A stretch of DNA of 11,683 bases. It comes from Streptosporangiaceae bacterium (GTDB taxonomy: Bacteria > Actinomycetota > Actinomycetes > Streptosporangiales > Streptosporangiaceae). Below the pieces are notes generated by a model that saw only the letters and a program-made list of their open reading frames with translations, ran no database searches and had not been told where the DNA came from. Location: positions 1 to 11,683 of the forward strand of contig JASIGD010000229.1 of the NCBI GenBank assembly GCA_030045295.1. Reading direction: 5' to 3'. A program made the translations under genes and the position numbers. This document shows, one piece after another, positions 1 to 8,408 of this stretch (position 1 is the first letter of the stretch; each line of letters opens with the position of its first letter).

Positions 1-450
1 GCCGAACAGCTCCTTGTTGAAGTAGTTGCCGATCCGCCCGATGCCCTGCGCCACCAGCAGCGCCGGCGCCACCGCGTCCATGAACAGGCTCACGTTCGCG
101 CCGTGCTTGCGCAGCCGCCAGGCCCCGACCACGGCGGCCAAGGCGATACCGCCCCAGATGCCCAGCCCCCCGTCCCAGACCGCGAACGGCCCGTACCACA
201 CGTGCGGGATGTCCATCGGCGTGGTGATGTCGAAGTAGATCCGGCCGCCGATGATCCCGGCCGGGACCCCCCACAGCGCCACATCGAGGACCAGGTCGGG
301 ATCGCCGCCGACGGCACGCCACCGCCGCCGGGTGATGATGATCGCGACGGCGATGCCGACCAGGTACATCAGCGCGTAGAAGTGGATGTCCAGCGGGCCG
401 ATATGAAAGCTGTTGATCGGCGGGCTGGGAATGTACGCTGGCATCGCCAT
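1..450 (-). CDS. lgt: Prolipoprotein diacylglyceryl transferase, N-terminal 150 codons (cut by left edge)
   Basis: Lgt moves a diacylglyceryl group from phosphatidylglycerol to the lipobox cysteine of preprolipoproteins, the first step of lipoprotein maturation, in the cytoplasmic membrane. Reading down from 450 gives MAMPAYIPSPPINSFHIGPL, then a hydrophobic helix (IHFYALMYLVGIAVAIII), a GGRIYF segment near residue 80, a WDGGLGIWGG segment near residue 100, and the family signature GRIGNYFNKELFG at residues 138-150, where the window ends. The frame is open to base 1, so the C-terminal half is missing. The ATG at 450 is preferred over the in-frame ATG at 444. GGAGGT at 468-463 lies 12 nt upstream, a long spacing, and TACTCT at 463-458 ends 7 nt upstream, so either SD-led or leaderless translation is possible. 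The gene follows ftsH on the same strand after a gap of about 146 nt. Confidence 0.95.
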   Translation of the reverse strand, partial: MAMPAYIPSPPINSFHIGPLDIHFYALMYLVGIAVAIIITRRRWRAVGGDPDLVLDVALWGVPAGIIGGRIYFDITTPMDIPHVWYGPFAVWDGGLGIWGGIALAAVVGAWRLRKHGANVSLFMDAVAPALLVAQGIGRIGNYFNKELFG

Positions 451-596
451 ATCGCCGAGAGTACCTCCGTGCCCGGTCTGGCCAGCCGCCCCGGCCCGAA
501 GGTTACGAAGCCGTAAAGCAGGCCGGTGCCCGGCGCCCTGCGGCCGGGACACGCACCAGGCCGGCGGGTGGTGCCACGGCCCGTTCGGGATAAAAA

Positions 597-2597
<2,001 letters not shown>

Positions 2598-3001
2598 GTC
2601 CACTCCTTGTTCTGCCCAGTATGCCCGCAGCCCCGAGCGGAATGCCCGGCGGGACGCTGACAGTGAACTGGCGGCCGGTCATCGGCTGGCCTGCCACGAC
2701 AGCGCTCGTCGACGCCGCTGAACCAGACCCGCCAGTCATACGTTTTACTCAGCAGAATCCCGGCGTGGGTTCAGAGTTCGGCGCTCTAATGATTTGCACT
2801 GGTAGCGAGCTTGCTGCAAGAATCGGGCCACCACCTTTGCGTACGGGGCGCGGGTGGCCGGTCCCGGTTCGGCGGCACGAGGAACGTATTCCTCGCCGTT
2901 GGCGTTAACGGGACAACGGGTTGGAGTGGCACGTGGTCATTCGTCAGCTGCACCGCGTCAGCGTCGACGCGGCAGCGCAAGACGGGGGAAGTGATGAGAC
3001 C
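2598..3001. other. Divergent intergenic region between ftsH and the STAS gene
   Basis: About 400 nt without a convincing gene; the open frames here lack an SD and match nothing I recognise. It must carry the promoters of both ftsH (leftward) and the STAS gene (rightward), unless the latter starts upstream at GTG 2933. Part of it (about 2740-2820) is more AT-rich than its surroundings, as expected for promoter DNA. A CATACT hexamer on the minus strand (2624-2619) could be an ftsH -10 element but would leave a leader of only about 15 nt. A short CTTGC-T-GCAAG inverted repeat sits near 2809-2819. No -35 box close to TTGACA was found. Confidence 0.5.
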
Positions 3002-3379
3002 GTGATCACCACGGACGTTGTTAGCCCCCTCGACGGGGTGGAACCTGCCCAGCTTGAGCTCTCCTGCCGGGCAGACGAGGACGGAACCCAGGTTGTCAGC
3101 GTGACCGGCGAGCTGGACATCGCCACCGCCGAACAGGCCTACGCCTACATCAGCGAAATCATCGACGGCCGGCAGGCGTCGGTCAGCGTCGACCTGTCCG
3201 GGCTGACCTTCTGCGACGCTTCCGGCCTCGGCGTCCTGGCCAAGATCGCGAGACACGCGCGGCAGGCCGGACGCCAGCTCAGGCTCACCGCCGCGCGGCC
3301 GTCGCTGCTGCGGATCATGCGGATCACCGGCCTGGATCGCGCGTTCCCGGAGCTGCGCCCGTCAGCCCCCGCTTACTGA
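3002..3379 (+). CDS. STAS-domain anti-sigma-factor antagonist (RsbV/SpoIIAA-like, 125 aa)
   Basis: Anti-anti-sigma factors bind a serine-kinase anti-sigma factor and free an alternative sigma factor; phosphorylation of a conserved serine turns them off. The STAS fold is recognisable from VVSVTGELDIATA (strand and helix 1) through SVDLSGLTFCDASGLGVLAKIARHARQAG, the phosphoacceptor loop and following helix, to the end PSLLRIMRITGLDRAFP. The loop reads D-A-S-G, so the serine next to the glycine is present while the first position of the usual DSSG/DSTG is Ala. The start is uncertain. GTG 3002 has a GGGGGAA stretch about 11 nt upstream and gives a typical length. GTG 2933, with GGAG 6 nt upstream, would add 23 residues, and a TTG at 2921 is also in frame. 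No cognate kinase or sigma gene is visible, so its partner is unknown. acs follows 139 nt downstream on the same strand. Confidence 0.88.
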   Translation: MITTDVVSPLDGVEPAQLELSCRADEDGTQVVSVTGELDIATAEQAYAYISEIIDGRQASVSVDLSGLTFCDASGLGVLAKIARHARQAGRQLRLTAARPSLLRIMRITGLDRAFPELRPSAPAY

Positions 3380-3454
3380 GCGTTACCCTTCCCGCCCGGC
3401 TCGCCGCCGGCGGTCAGATAAGTCGCCCGTGACCATAGAGGATGATGCCTGCCC

Positions 3455-3485
3455 GCGTTAAATTTGGAGTGCTTCCGGCGTTAAA
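3455..3485 (+). repeat. Pair of GCGTTAAA direct repeats upstream of acs
   Basis: GCGTTAAA occurs exactly at 3455-3462 and 3478-3485, 23 bp apart (about two helical turns), inside the 139-nt gap before acs. The first copy contains TAAATT (3459-3464), which fits a TAnnnT -10 element and would give a start site near 3471 with a leader of about 48 nt. The repeats could be binding sites for an acs regulator; this is inference from position only. Confidence 0.4.
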
Positions 3486-3518
3486 ACTGAAACTAACCGC
3501 GAGCGGAGGGACTCATCC

Positions 3519-5657
3519 ATGGCCGAAGAAGTTCAAGGGCAGGCCGCCGAGGCATCGGAATCGTCCGGGGTTTCCGAGGCGCAGATCGCAGTGCACTGGC
3601 GCGAGGAGGAGTATTACCCGCCGCCCGCCGGTTTCGTCGAGCAAGCGAACGCCAACAACCCCGCCATCCGGGAGCGGTTCACCGAGGACAAATTTCCCGA
3701 GTGTTTCAAGGAGTATGCCGACCTGCTGACCTGGGACCAGGCCTGGCACACCACGCTGGACACGAGCAACGCGCCGTTCTACAAGTGGTTCGTCGGCGGC
3801 AGGCTGAACGCCTCGTACAACTGCGTCGACCGGCATGCGGCAGCCAATCCGGACAAGACCGCAATGATCTTCGTGCCCGAGCTCGAGTCCGATGAGCCCG
3901 TGCACATCAGCTACGGCGAGCTGCTCCGGCAGGTGAACGAGTTCGCCGCGCTGCTGCGCGATTTCGCCGACCTCAAAACCGGCGACCGGGTGACCCTGCA
4001 CATGCCCATGGTCCCCGAGCTGCCGGTCACGATGCTCGCCTGCGCCCGGCTGGGTGTCATCCATTCGGAGGTGTTCGGCGGCTTCAGCGGCCACGCCTGC
4101 GGGACGCGCATCGCCGACTCGGGCAGCCGCGTCCTGATCACCATGGACGGCTACTACCGGGCCGGCCAGCTGACCGACCACAAGGTCAAGGCCGACGAGG
4201 CGCTCGACACGGCGGCCAAGGAGGGCCAGGAAGTCGACAAGGTGCTGGTCTGGCGGCGCCATCCGGGCCAGTACGCGTCGGCGACGCCGATGGTGGAGGG
4301 CCGAGACTTCTTCGTCGACGAGGTGCTCCCGCGGTACGCCGGGCAGACCGTCGCGCCGGTATCCATGCCGGCCGAGGCGCCGCTGTTCCTGATGTACACC
4401 AGCGGGACCACCGGCCGCCCCAAGGGCTGCCAGCACTCCACCGGCGGCTACATGTCCTACGTGGCCGGCACGTCCAAGTACTATCAGGACATCCATCCGG
4501 ACGACGTGTACTGGTGCATGGCCGACATCGGCTGGATCACCGGCCACTCCTATATCGTCTACGGGCCGCTGGCGCTGGGTACCGCGACAGTGATCTACGA
4601 GGGAGTGCCCAACTACCCCGATGGCGGCAGGCCGTGGCGGATCGCGGAGAAACTCGGGGTGAACATCTTCCACACCTCCCCGACCGCGATCCGGATGCTC
4701 CGCAAGGTGGGCCCCACCGAACCGGAGAAGTACAACTACCGCTTCAAGAACATGACCACGGTCGGCGAGCCGATCGAGCCCGAAGTGTGGCGGTGGTACT
4801 ACACCGAGGTCGGCAAGGGCCAGGCGGCGATCACCGACACCTGGTGGCAGACCGAGAACGGAGGCTTCCTCGGCAGCACCCTGCCGGGCCTGGAGGCGAT
4901 GAAGCCGGGCAGTTGCGGTCCCGGCGTGCTCGGCATCTATCCCATCATCTACGACGAGGACGGCAACGAGGTGCCGATGGGCAGCGGCAAGGCGGGCAAC
5001 ATCTGCATCCGCAACCCGTGGCCCGGCATCTTCCAGACGGTCTGGGGCGACCCGGAACGGTTCCTGTCCACCTACTGGCGGAAATACAACAAGGACCCGG
5101 ACAGCAAGGACTGGCACGACTGGCCGTACTTCTGCAATGACGGGGCGGTCCAGGCGGCCGATGGCTACATCCGGATCCTGGGCCGGGTGGACGACGTGAT
5201 CAACGTGGCCGGGCATCGCCTGGGCACCAAGGAGATCGAGTCGGCGGCGCTCACCGTGCCCGAGGTCGCCGAGGCGGCCGCGGTGCCGGTCATCGACGAC
5301 ATCCGCGGCCGCATCGTCGAGATCTACGTCTCGCTCAAGCCGGGCTTCGAGCCCAGCAAGGAGCTAGAGGACAAGGTCAGCAAGGCGATCGAGACCGTGA
5401 TCGGCAAGATCGCAAGGCCGAAGAACGTCTGGATCGTCCCCGACATGCCCAAGACCCGGTCCGGCAAGATCATGCGCCGGGTCATCGCGTCCGTTTCCAA
5501 CTTCACCGACGTCGGTGACGTCACCACGCTCGCGAACCCCGAGGTCGTGGACTCGATCCGGCACCACGTGCAGGCGGAAAAGGTCGCCCACGGCGAGGTG
5601 CCGCGCGAGCTGACCAAGGAAGAGGAGGCGGAGATCAAGGCCTTCGGCTCCGAGTAA
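3519..5657 (+). CDS. acs: Acetyl-CoA synthetase, AMP-forming (acetate--CoA ligase, 712 aa)
   Basis: Acs activates acetate with ATP to acetyl-AMP and then forms acetyl-CoA in the cytoplasm. Seen: N-terminal ACS region (SNAPFYKWFVGG near 83-94), ATP loop YTSGTTGRPKG (293-303), VGEPIEP (415-421), DTWWQTE (440-446) whose second Trp (W443) matches the residue limiting the acyl pocket to short chains, GRVDDVINVAGHRLGT (555-570), and PKTRSGKIMRR (644-654) with the acetylatable lysine K650. It is longer than the usual roughly 650 residues through an N-terminal tail, an insertion near 524-536 and a Glu/Lys-rich C-terminal tail of about 25 residues. Departures from E. coli Acs include CNDGA for SGDGA, VAGHR for VSGHR and TENGG for TETGG, so it belongs to a divergent branch; propionate use is possible. 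GGAGGG lies upstream of ATG 3519. A strong terminator follows the stop codon. Confidence 0.94.
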   Translation: MAEEVQGQAAEASESSGVSEAQIAVHWREEEYYPPPAGFVEQANANNPAIRERFTEDKFPECFKEYADLLTWDQAWHTTLDTSNAPFYKWFVGGRLNASYNCVDRHAAANPDKTAMIFVPELESDEPVHISYGELLRQVNEFAALLRDFADLKTGDRVTLHMPMVPELPVTMLACARLGVIHSEVFGGFSGHACGTRIADSGSRVLITMDGYYRAGQLTDHKVKADEALDTAAKEGQEVDKVLVWRRHPGQYASATPMVEGRDFFVDEVLPRYAGQTVAPVSMPAEAPLFLMYTSGTTGRPKGCQHSTGGYMSYVAGTSKYYQDIHPDDVYWCMADIGWITGHSYIVYGPLALGTATVIYEGVPNYPDGGRPWRIAEKLGVNIFHTSPTAIRMLRKVGPTEPEKYNYRFKNMTTVGEPIEPEVWRWYYTEVGKGQAAITDTWWQTENGGFLGSTLPGLEAMKPGSCGPGVLGIYPIIYDEDGNEVPMGSGKAGNICIRNPWPGIFQTVWGDPERFLSTYWRKYNKDPDSKDWHDWPYFCNDGAVQAADGYIRILGRVDDVINVAGHRLGTKEIESAALTVPEVAEAAAVPVIDDIRGRIVEIYVSLKPGFEPSKELEDKVSKAIETVIGKIARPKNVWIVPDMPKTRSGKIMRRVIASVSNFTDVGDVTTLANPEVVDSIRHHVQAEKVAHGEVPRELTKEEEAEIKAFGSE

Positions 5658-5680
5658 AGCCCGGGACATTTCCCGTCGGC

Positions 5681-5715
5681 TGCGGCGGGCCACCTGATCA
5701 CGGTGGCCCGCCGCA
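5681..5715 (+). terminator. Hairpin terminator after acs
   Basis: A perfect 14-bp stem (5681-5694 with 5702-5715, GC-rich, starting TGCGGCGGGCCACC) closes a 7-nt loop TGATCAC, 23 nt after the acs stop. No U-tract follows, which is common for actinobacterial terminators. Because the neighbouring gene is convergent, the hairpin can act in both directions. Confidence 0.85.
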
Positions 5716-5953
5716 CTCGTTCTGGCCTTTATCCAGCCGAACGGCCCGCGGTGCGTCAGCCGAGGCCGGTTTTGCCGGCTACGGTCATCCCGGTAACGGA
5801 CCTTGGTCCCTGTGGCCCGTCGCCGTCACGCGGTGAGCTGGGAAGCGACGAGAAGGATCCCGGCTAGACGCGGGGACACGGTGTCCGCTGTTGGCGGCCC
5901 GGCACCGCGCAATCGGAATCCGCGAGAAGCGGAGGCGGGGTCCTTCTCGCCTG
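5716..5953. other. Convergent intergenic region between acs and the DUF427 gene
   Basis: Together with the acs terminator this is a gap of about 300 nt. I see no gene in it. It holds a 13-nt palindrome, GGACACGGTGTCC (5874-5886), a small GCCGG-TTTTG-CCGGC hairpin near 5764-5778, and CGAGAAGGA at 5849-5857, whose reverse complement reappears at 5941-5949 as part of the DUF427-side hairpin. Confidence 0.6.
5922..5950 (-). terminator. Hairpin behind the DUF427 gene
   Basis: GCGAGAAG (5922-5929) pairs perfectly with CTTCTCGC (5943-5950) around a 13-nt loop. The hairpin begins 3 nt beyond the DUF427 stop codon (5956-5954), the expected place for a minus-strand terminator. There is no U-tract, and the stem is shorter than that of the acs terminator. 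Confidence 0.5.
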
Positions 5954-6748
5954 TCAGCCGGGCTCGCCCACCTCGACGGTCAGCTCGTCGTGCAGGAAGG
6001 ACAGGTAGCCGCTGACCGCGGCCGAGTCGCCCTCGGCCTGCGGGTAGGACCAGACCGCGTCGGCGAGCTTGCGGTCATCCGCGCCGACCGACCAGTAGGA
6101 GGCCGTGCCCTTGTAGGGGCAGAAGGTGTGCGTGTCGCTGGGCTCGAGCAGCTCCTGCCGGACGTCCGCGGCCGGCAGGTAGAAGCGGTTGGGCATGCCG
6201 GTCTCGGACAGCAGCAGGGGCCTGCTGGTCTCCGCGAGCACCGTGCCGCCCAGCGTGACGCGGACGTGCCGCGAGGAACGGCGCACGTCGACGCGGTGGT
6301 ACGGGTCGCGCAGGTGGCCCTCGACGCGCTCATCCTCGTCGTACCACTCGTCCATGGCGTCCCAGTAAAAGCCGGCGTAGTCGCGCAGCCAGCCGGACTC
6401 GGGGTTCGGCTCGGGGTAATACCAGATGGCGTTCTCGGCGAGCTGGTCGCCGACCGCCACCGACCAGTAGGACGCGGTGCCCTTGAACGGGCAGTACGTG
6501 TGGTGCTCGGCGGGCCGCAGCAGGTCGGACCGGATGTCCTCCTGCGGCACGTACAGCTGCGGCAGCAGCCCGGTCTCGTGCAGCAGCACGCCGCGAGTGG
6601 TGTCGAACACCGTCTCGCCGGCGAAGGTCGCCCGCACCCGGCGCGGGAACTGCTGCATCAGCAGCCTGTGCGCCGGACCGTCGATCCGGTAGTTGACGGT
6701 CTGCGGCGGGTGGCCGGACAGCGGGCCAGCCGAACGGGTCAGCGACAT
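5954..6748 (-). CDS. Tandem DUF427 domain protein (264 aa)
   Basis: Two DUF427 (PF04248, NTP_transf_9) domains are fused: one at about residues 35-115 (RVRATFAGETVFDTTRG ... CPFKGTASYWSVAVGDQLAENAIWYYPEP) and one at about 160-240 (HVRVTLGGTVLAETSRP ... CPYKGTASYWSVGADDRKLADAVWSYP). The diagnostic C-P-(F/Y)-K-G-T-A-S-Y-W-S-V box appears at 86-97 and 210-221. A linker of about 45 acidic and aromatic residues joins them. The protein is soluble, with no signal peptide. The biochemical role of the family is not established to my knowledge. ATG 6748 is chosen because GAGGAG sits just upstream; the in-frame ATG at 6763 overlaps that SD, although the frame stays open to 6883. It lies 223 nt downstream of the SixA-like gene on the same strand, with a hairpin between, so it may be transcribed separately. 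Confidence 0.9.
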   Translation of the reverse strand: MSLTRSAGPLSGHPPQTVNYRIDGPAHRLLMQQFPRRVRATFAGETVFDTTRGVLLHETGLLPQLYVPQEDIRSDLLRPAEHHTYCPFKGTASYWSVAVGDQLAENAIWYYPEPNPESGWLRDYAGFYWDAMDEWYDEDERVEGHLRDPYHRVDVRRSSRHVRVTLGGTVLAETSRPLLLSETGMPNRFYLPAADVRQELLEPSDTHTFCPYKGTASYWSVGADDRKLADAVWSYPQAEGDSAAVSGYLSFLHDELTVEVGEPG

Positions 6749-6911
6749 CGCGACTCTCCTCATCGGTACGACGACACCTTTGCTAACCGGCCCGGCCGCC
6801 CTCCCCATTCCGCCGCGGCCCGGTCTTCTCGGGCCTGCGCTTGCATTCGGCTGCGGCCCCCGTTGGCCCCCATATGCGAACAAATCGGACAGTCGAGCGC
6901 TTCTCCGAATT

Positions 6912-6957
6912 ATCGTGGACAGTTACCCCGTTACTTCCGAGGGTTTGTGTCCACGAT
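6912..6957 (-). terminator. 10-bp inverted repeat just after the SixA-like gene
   Basis: ATCGTGGACA (6912-6921) and TGTCCACGAT (6948-6957) are perfect reverse complements around a 26-nt loop that contains a further possible ACCC/GGGT pairing. It starts 14 nt past the stop of the SixA-like gene (minus strand), so a terminator or processing hairpin is the simplest reading. Its long loop and lack of a U-tract also allow a protein-binding operator for the downstream DUF427 gene. Confidence 0.5.
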
Positions 6958-6971
6958 CACGAGAAAGCGGT

Positions 6972-7493
6972 TTACAGGTCGGCGGGGATCGTGAAGTCGA
7001 GCAGGTGCGCTTGGCCGGGGGCAAGGTCCGGCCAGCCGCCGGTGAACCCGAGAACCGCCACGGCTGCGGTGGGAAACTTGATTTCCCGCGACGCGTCGTC
7101 TTCAGCCCGCGGTTCGACCAGGGCACCGGCCAGCTCTGAGATGGCCGGGTCGTGCCCGATCAGCAGCGCGGCCCGGTGCCGGCTGGACAGGTCTCGCGCC
7201 AGCGAGAGCAGGGTCAGGGCATCGGCGTCGTACGCCCGGGGCTCGAACGTGACCGATGGGGATCCGCCGAGCTCGGGCGCCAGTAGTTCCCAGGTCTGCT
7301 GCGCCCGGCGCGCGGGCGAGCACACCACGGTGTCCGGCACGTAGCCGTGGTCGCGCAGCCAGCGCCCTACCCGCGGGGCGTCGCGCCGCCCGCGCTTGGC
7401 CAGCGGCCGGTCGCGATCGGGTATGTCGGTTCCCGGCCAGTCCGACTTCGCATGCCGCAGCAGCATCAGCCTTCGCGTCGTGTCACTCGCCAC
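6972..7493 (-). CDS. sixA: SixA-like phosphohistidine phosphatase, histidine phosphatase superfamily (173 aa)
   Basis: Members of this family (COG2062 type) remove phosphate from phosphohistidine or small phosphomolecules using a histidine nucleophile. From GTG 7493 the protein opens VASDTTRRLMLLRHAKSDWP, with the catalytic R13-H14 in LLRHAKS. A second arginine site, CSPARRAQQT, lies near 58-67, and the second catalytic histidine is H114 in LLIGHDPAI. No signal peptide. An earlier in-frame GTG at 7535 would add 14 residues and overlap the upstream gene; 7493 is preferred because the family usually begins a few residues before the RHAKS motif. There is no SD, but CAGGCT (7505-7500) ends 6 nt before GTG 7493, which suggests a leaderless message. 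It sits 32 nt downstream of the conserved hypothetical gene. The substrate is unknown. Confidence 0.9.
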   Translation of the reverse strand: MASDTTRRLMLLRHAKSDWPGTDIPDRDRPLAKRGRRDAPRVGRWLRDHGYVPDTVVCSPARRAQQTWELLAPELGGSPSVTFEPRAYDADALTLLSLARDLSSRHRAALLIGHDPAISELAGALVEPRAEDDASREIKFPTAAVAVLGFTGGWPDLAPGQAHLLDFTIPADL

Positions 7494-7499
7494 GTCACC

Positions 7500-7505
7500 A
7501 GCCTG
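7500..7505 (-). promoter_or_regulatory. Possible -10 element for a leaderless sixA
   Basis: CAGGCT on the minus strand is followed by 6 nt (GGTGAC) and the GTG at 7493. It differs in one base from the TAGGCT found at the same distance from the start at 8175-8180. No SD sequence is present. This is the weakest hexamer of the set because its first base is C. Confidence 0.4.
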
Positions 7506-7525
7506 CCATGGCCTGCCCGGCGGCC

Positions 7526-8101
7526 TCAGAGCCACCCCGTGCGAATGAGGACTGGTTGGGCTCCGGGCGCGGCCGCGGGCGCGCCGGCCGGTGCTCCGTG
7601 GCGCGGCGGGTTGCCCAGTTCGCCGGCCCGCACCTTGTCGAGTAGCCCGCGTGTGGTGGCCACGATCTCCGGGGCGGCGGCGGCGAGGTCATCCGCGTCG
7701 TCCGGGCCGGCGGTCTCGGCCGGGAATCCGGCCGCGACCAGCAGGCCGTCCAGGTCCGCCAGCTTCTCGCCCAGCCACCCGAACGGGTCCGCCGACAGGT
7801 CCCTCGCAAAGACCCGGCGGCTGGGATCCCAGCCGCTGAACGCCGGGTGATGATGCGTGCGGTCGAAGCTGCCCGGACGCCCGGCGACCGACTCGAGCAG
7901 GTCGACGCGCCAGATCGGCCGGCCGACCTCGATGGGCTGAGCCGAGTAGGGCGATCCCTTCAGCGCACCGCGCTCCAGTACCCGCAGCTCGAGCCGGACG
8001 CCGTGCTCGGGACCCTCCTGCCCCTTGCCCGGCTGCGGATCCACGAAGTACAGGTCGCCGACCACCACGCCGACCCGCTCGAACCCGAAGGCGTAGAGCA
8101 T
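7526..8101 (-). CDS. Conserved hypothetical protein (191 aa)
   Basis: I do not recognise a characterised family. The first 125 residues look like one folded domain, beginning MLYAFGFERVGVVVGDLYFV and including an R-x-E-L-R-V-L-E-R strand pattern, GSPYSAQPIEVGRPIWRVDLLE, and a histidine cluster FDRTHHHPAF (H83-H85) followed by SGWDPSRRVFARDLSADPFGWL. A second part (about 130-165) is helical and acidic, and the C-terminus (about 168-183) is Ala/Pro/Gly-rich low complexity. No signal peptide or membrane helix. ATG 8101 is chosen because AGGAAGGGA lies about 7 nt upstream; the frame continues upstream to 8137 without support. It is divergent from the small membrane-protein gene and precedes the SixA-like gene by 32 nt. 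The HHH cluster might bind metal or nucleotide, but this is a guess. Confidence 0.8.
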   Translation of the reverse strand: MLYAFGFERVGVVVGDLYFVDPQPGKGQEGPEHGVRLELRVLERGALKGSPYSAQPIEVGRPIWRVDLLESVAGRPGSFDRTHHHPAFSGWDPSRRVFARDLSADPFGWLGEKLADLDGLLVAAGFPAETAGPDDADDLAAAAPEIVATTRGLLDKVRAGELGNPPRHGAPAGAPAAAPGAQPVLIRTGWL

Positions 8102-8174
8102 GACAGTTCCCTTCCTCGGCCGCGCGGACATTCCCAAGCCACGTCCTACTATCCCCCGCGAGCAGGCACCCGGC

Positions 8175-8180
8175 TAGGCT
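8175..8180 (+). promoter_or_regulatory. Possible -10 element for a leaderless small membrane-protein gene
   Basis: TAGGCT fits the actinobacterial TAnnnT -10 pattern and is followed by exactly 6 nt (CGCACC) and then ATG 8187, placing the expected transcription start on the ATG. There is no SD and no TTGACA-like -35. Confidence 0.55.
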
Positions 8181-8186
8181 CGCACC

Positions 8187-8408
8187 ATGACGACGACGAC
8201 CAGGGTGCTGCTGGTAGCCGCGGGCACCCTCATCGCCGTCGCCGGAATCGTCTGGACGTTGCAGGGACTGGGCTACGTGACGGGGAGCTTCATGACCGGC
8301 GCCACCCTGTGGGCCATCATCGGCCCGATCACGGCCGTGGCCGGGCTCGCCCTGGTCGCGGCCGGCCTGTTCAGGCGTCGGATTCCGGGCGAACGCGGAG
8401 GAAATTGA
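8187..8408 (+). CDS. Small two-helix membrane protein (73 aa)
   Basis: The protein reads MTTTTRVLLVAAGTLIAVAG, then IVWTLQGLGYVTGSFMTGATLWAI, and ends in a positively charged tail RRRIPGERGGN. Two hydrophobic segments (about 6-24 and 40-62) flank the WTLQGLG...GSFMTG loop. I recognise this pattern as recurring in small, uncharacterised actinobacterial membrane proteins. The Arg-rich end probably lies in the cytoplasm. Function unknown. Translation probably starts at the 5' end of the mRNA, because TAGGCT ends 6 nt before the ATG and there is no SD. The last 38 nt overlap the 3' end of the convergent MaoC gene, and the start is 85 nt from the divergent hypothetical gene. Confidence 0.85.
   Translation: MTTTTRVLLVAAGTLIAVAGIVWTLQGLGYVTGSFMTGATLWAIIGPITAVAGLALVAAGLFRRRIPGERGGN

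Noticed and set aside
503..516. TTACG-AAGC-CGTAA hairpin between ftsH and lgt as an ftsH terminator
   Set aside because: The stem has only 5 bp, is about 80 nt beyond the ftsH stop codon and has no U-tract.
2733..2744. CAGTCATACGTT repeated exactly at 8780-8791
   Set aside because: A few 12-mers are expected to recur by chance in 11.7 kb of biased composition; the flanks differ and the second copy is inside the MaoC gene.
3404..3413. CCGCCGGCGG palindrome after the STAS gene as a terminator
   Set aside because: It is a self-complementary run with no loop, common in high-GC sequence.
3480..3500. GlnR-type box (GTTAA...GAAAC) before acs
   Set aside because: The two halves are 4 nt apart rather than the 6 nt of the GlnR consensus.
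3513..5216. A 567-codon open frame on the minus strand opposite acs
   Set aside because: It is antisense to acs, with a composition (Val/Gly/His/Arg-rich) and lack of SD expected of a shadow frame.
6946..6961. Crp-like site TGTGT-N6-TCACG
   Set aside because: Each half-site has one mismatch, the site overlaps the arm of a stronger 10-bp inverted repeat, and it sits about 200 nt from the only gene it could regulate.
5891..6994. A 367-codon open frame on the plus strand across the DUF427 gene
   Set aside because: It is antisense to two recognisable DUF427 domains and has no SD or recognisable domain.
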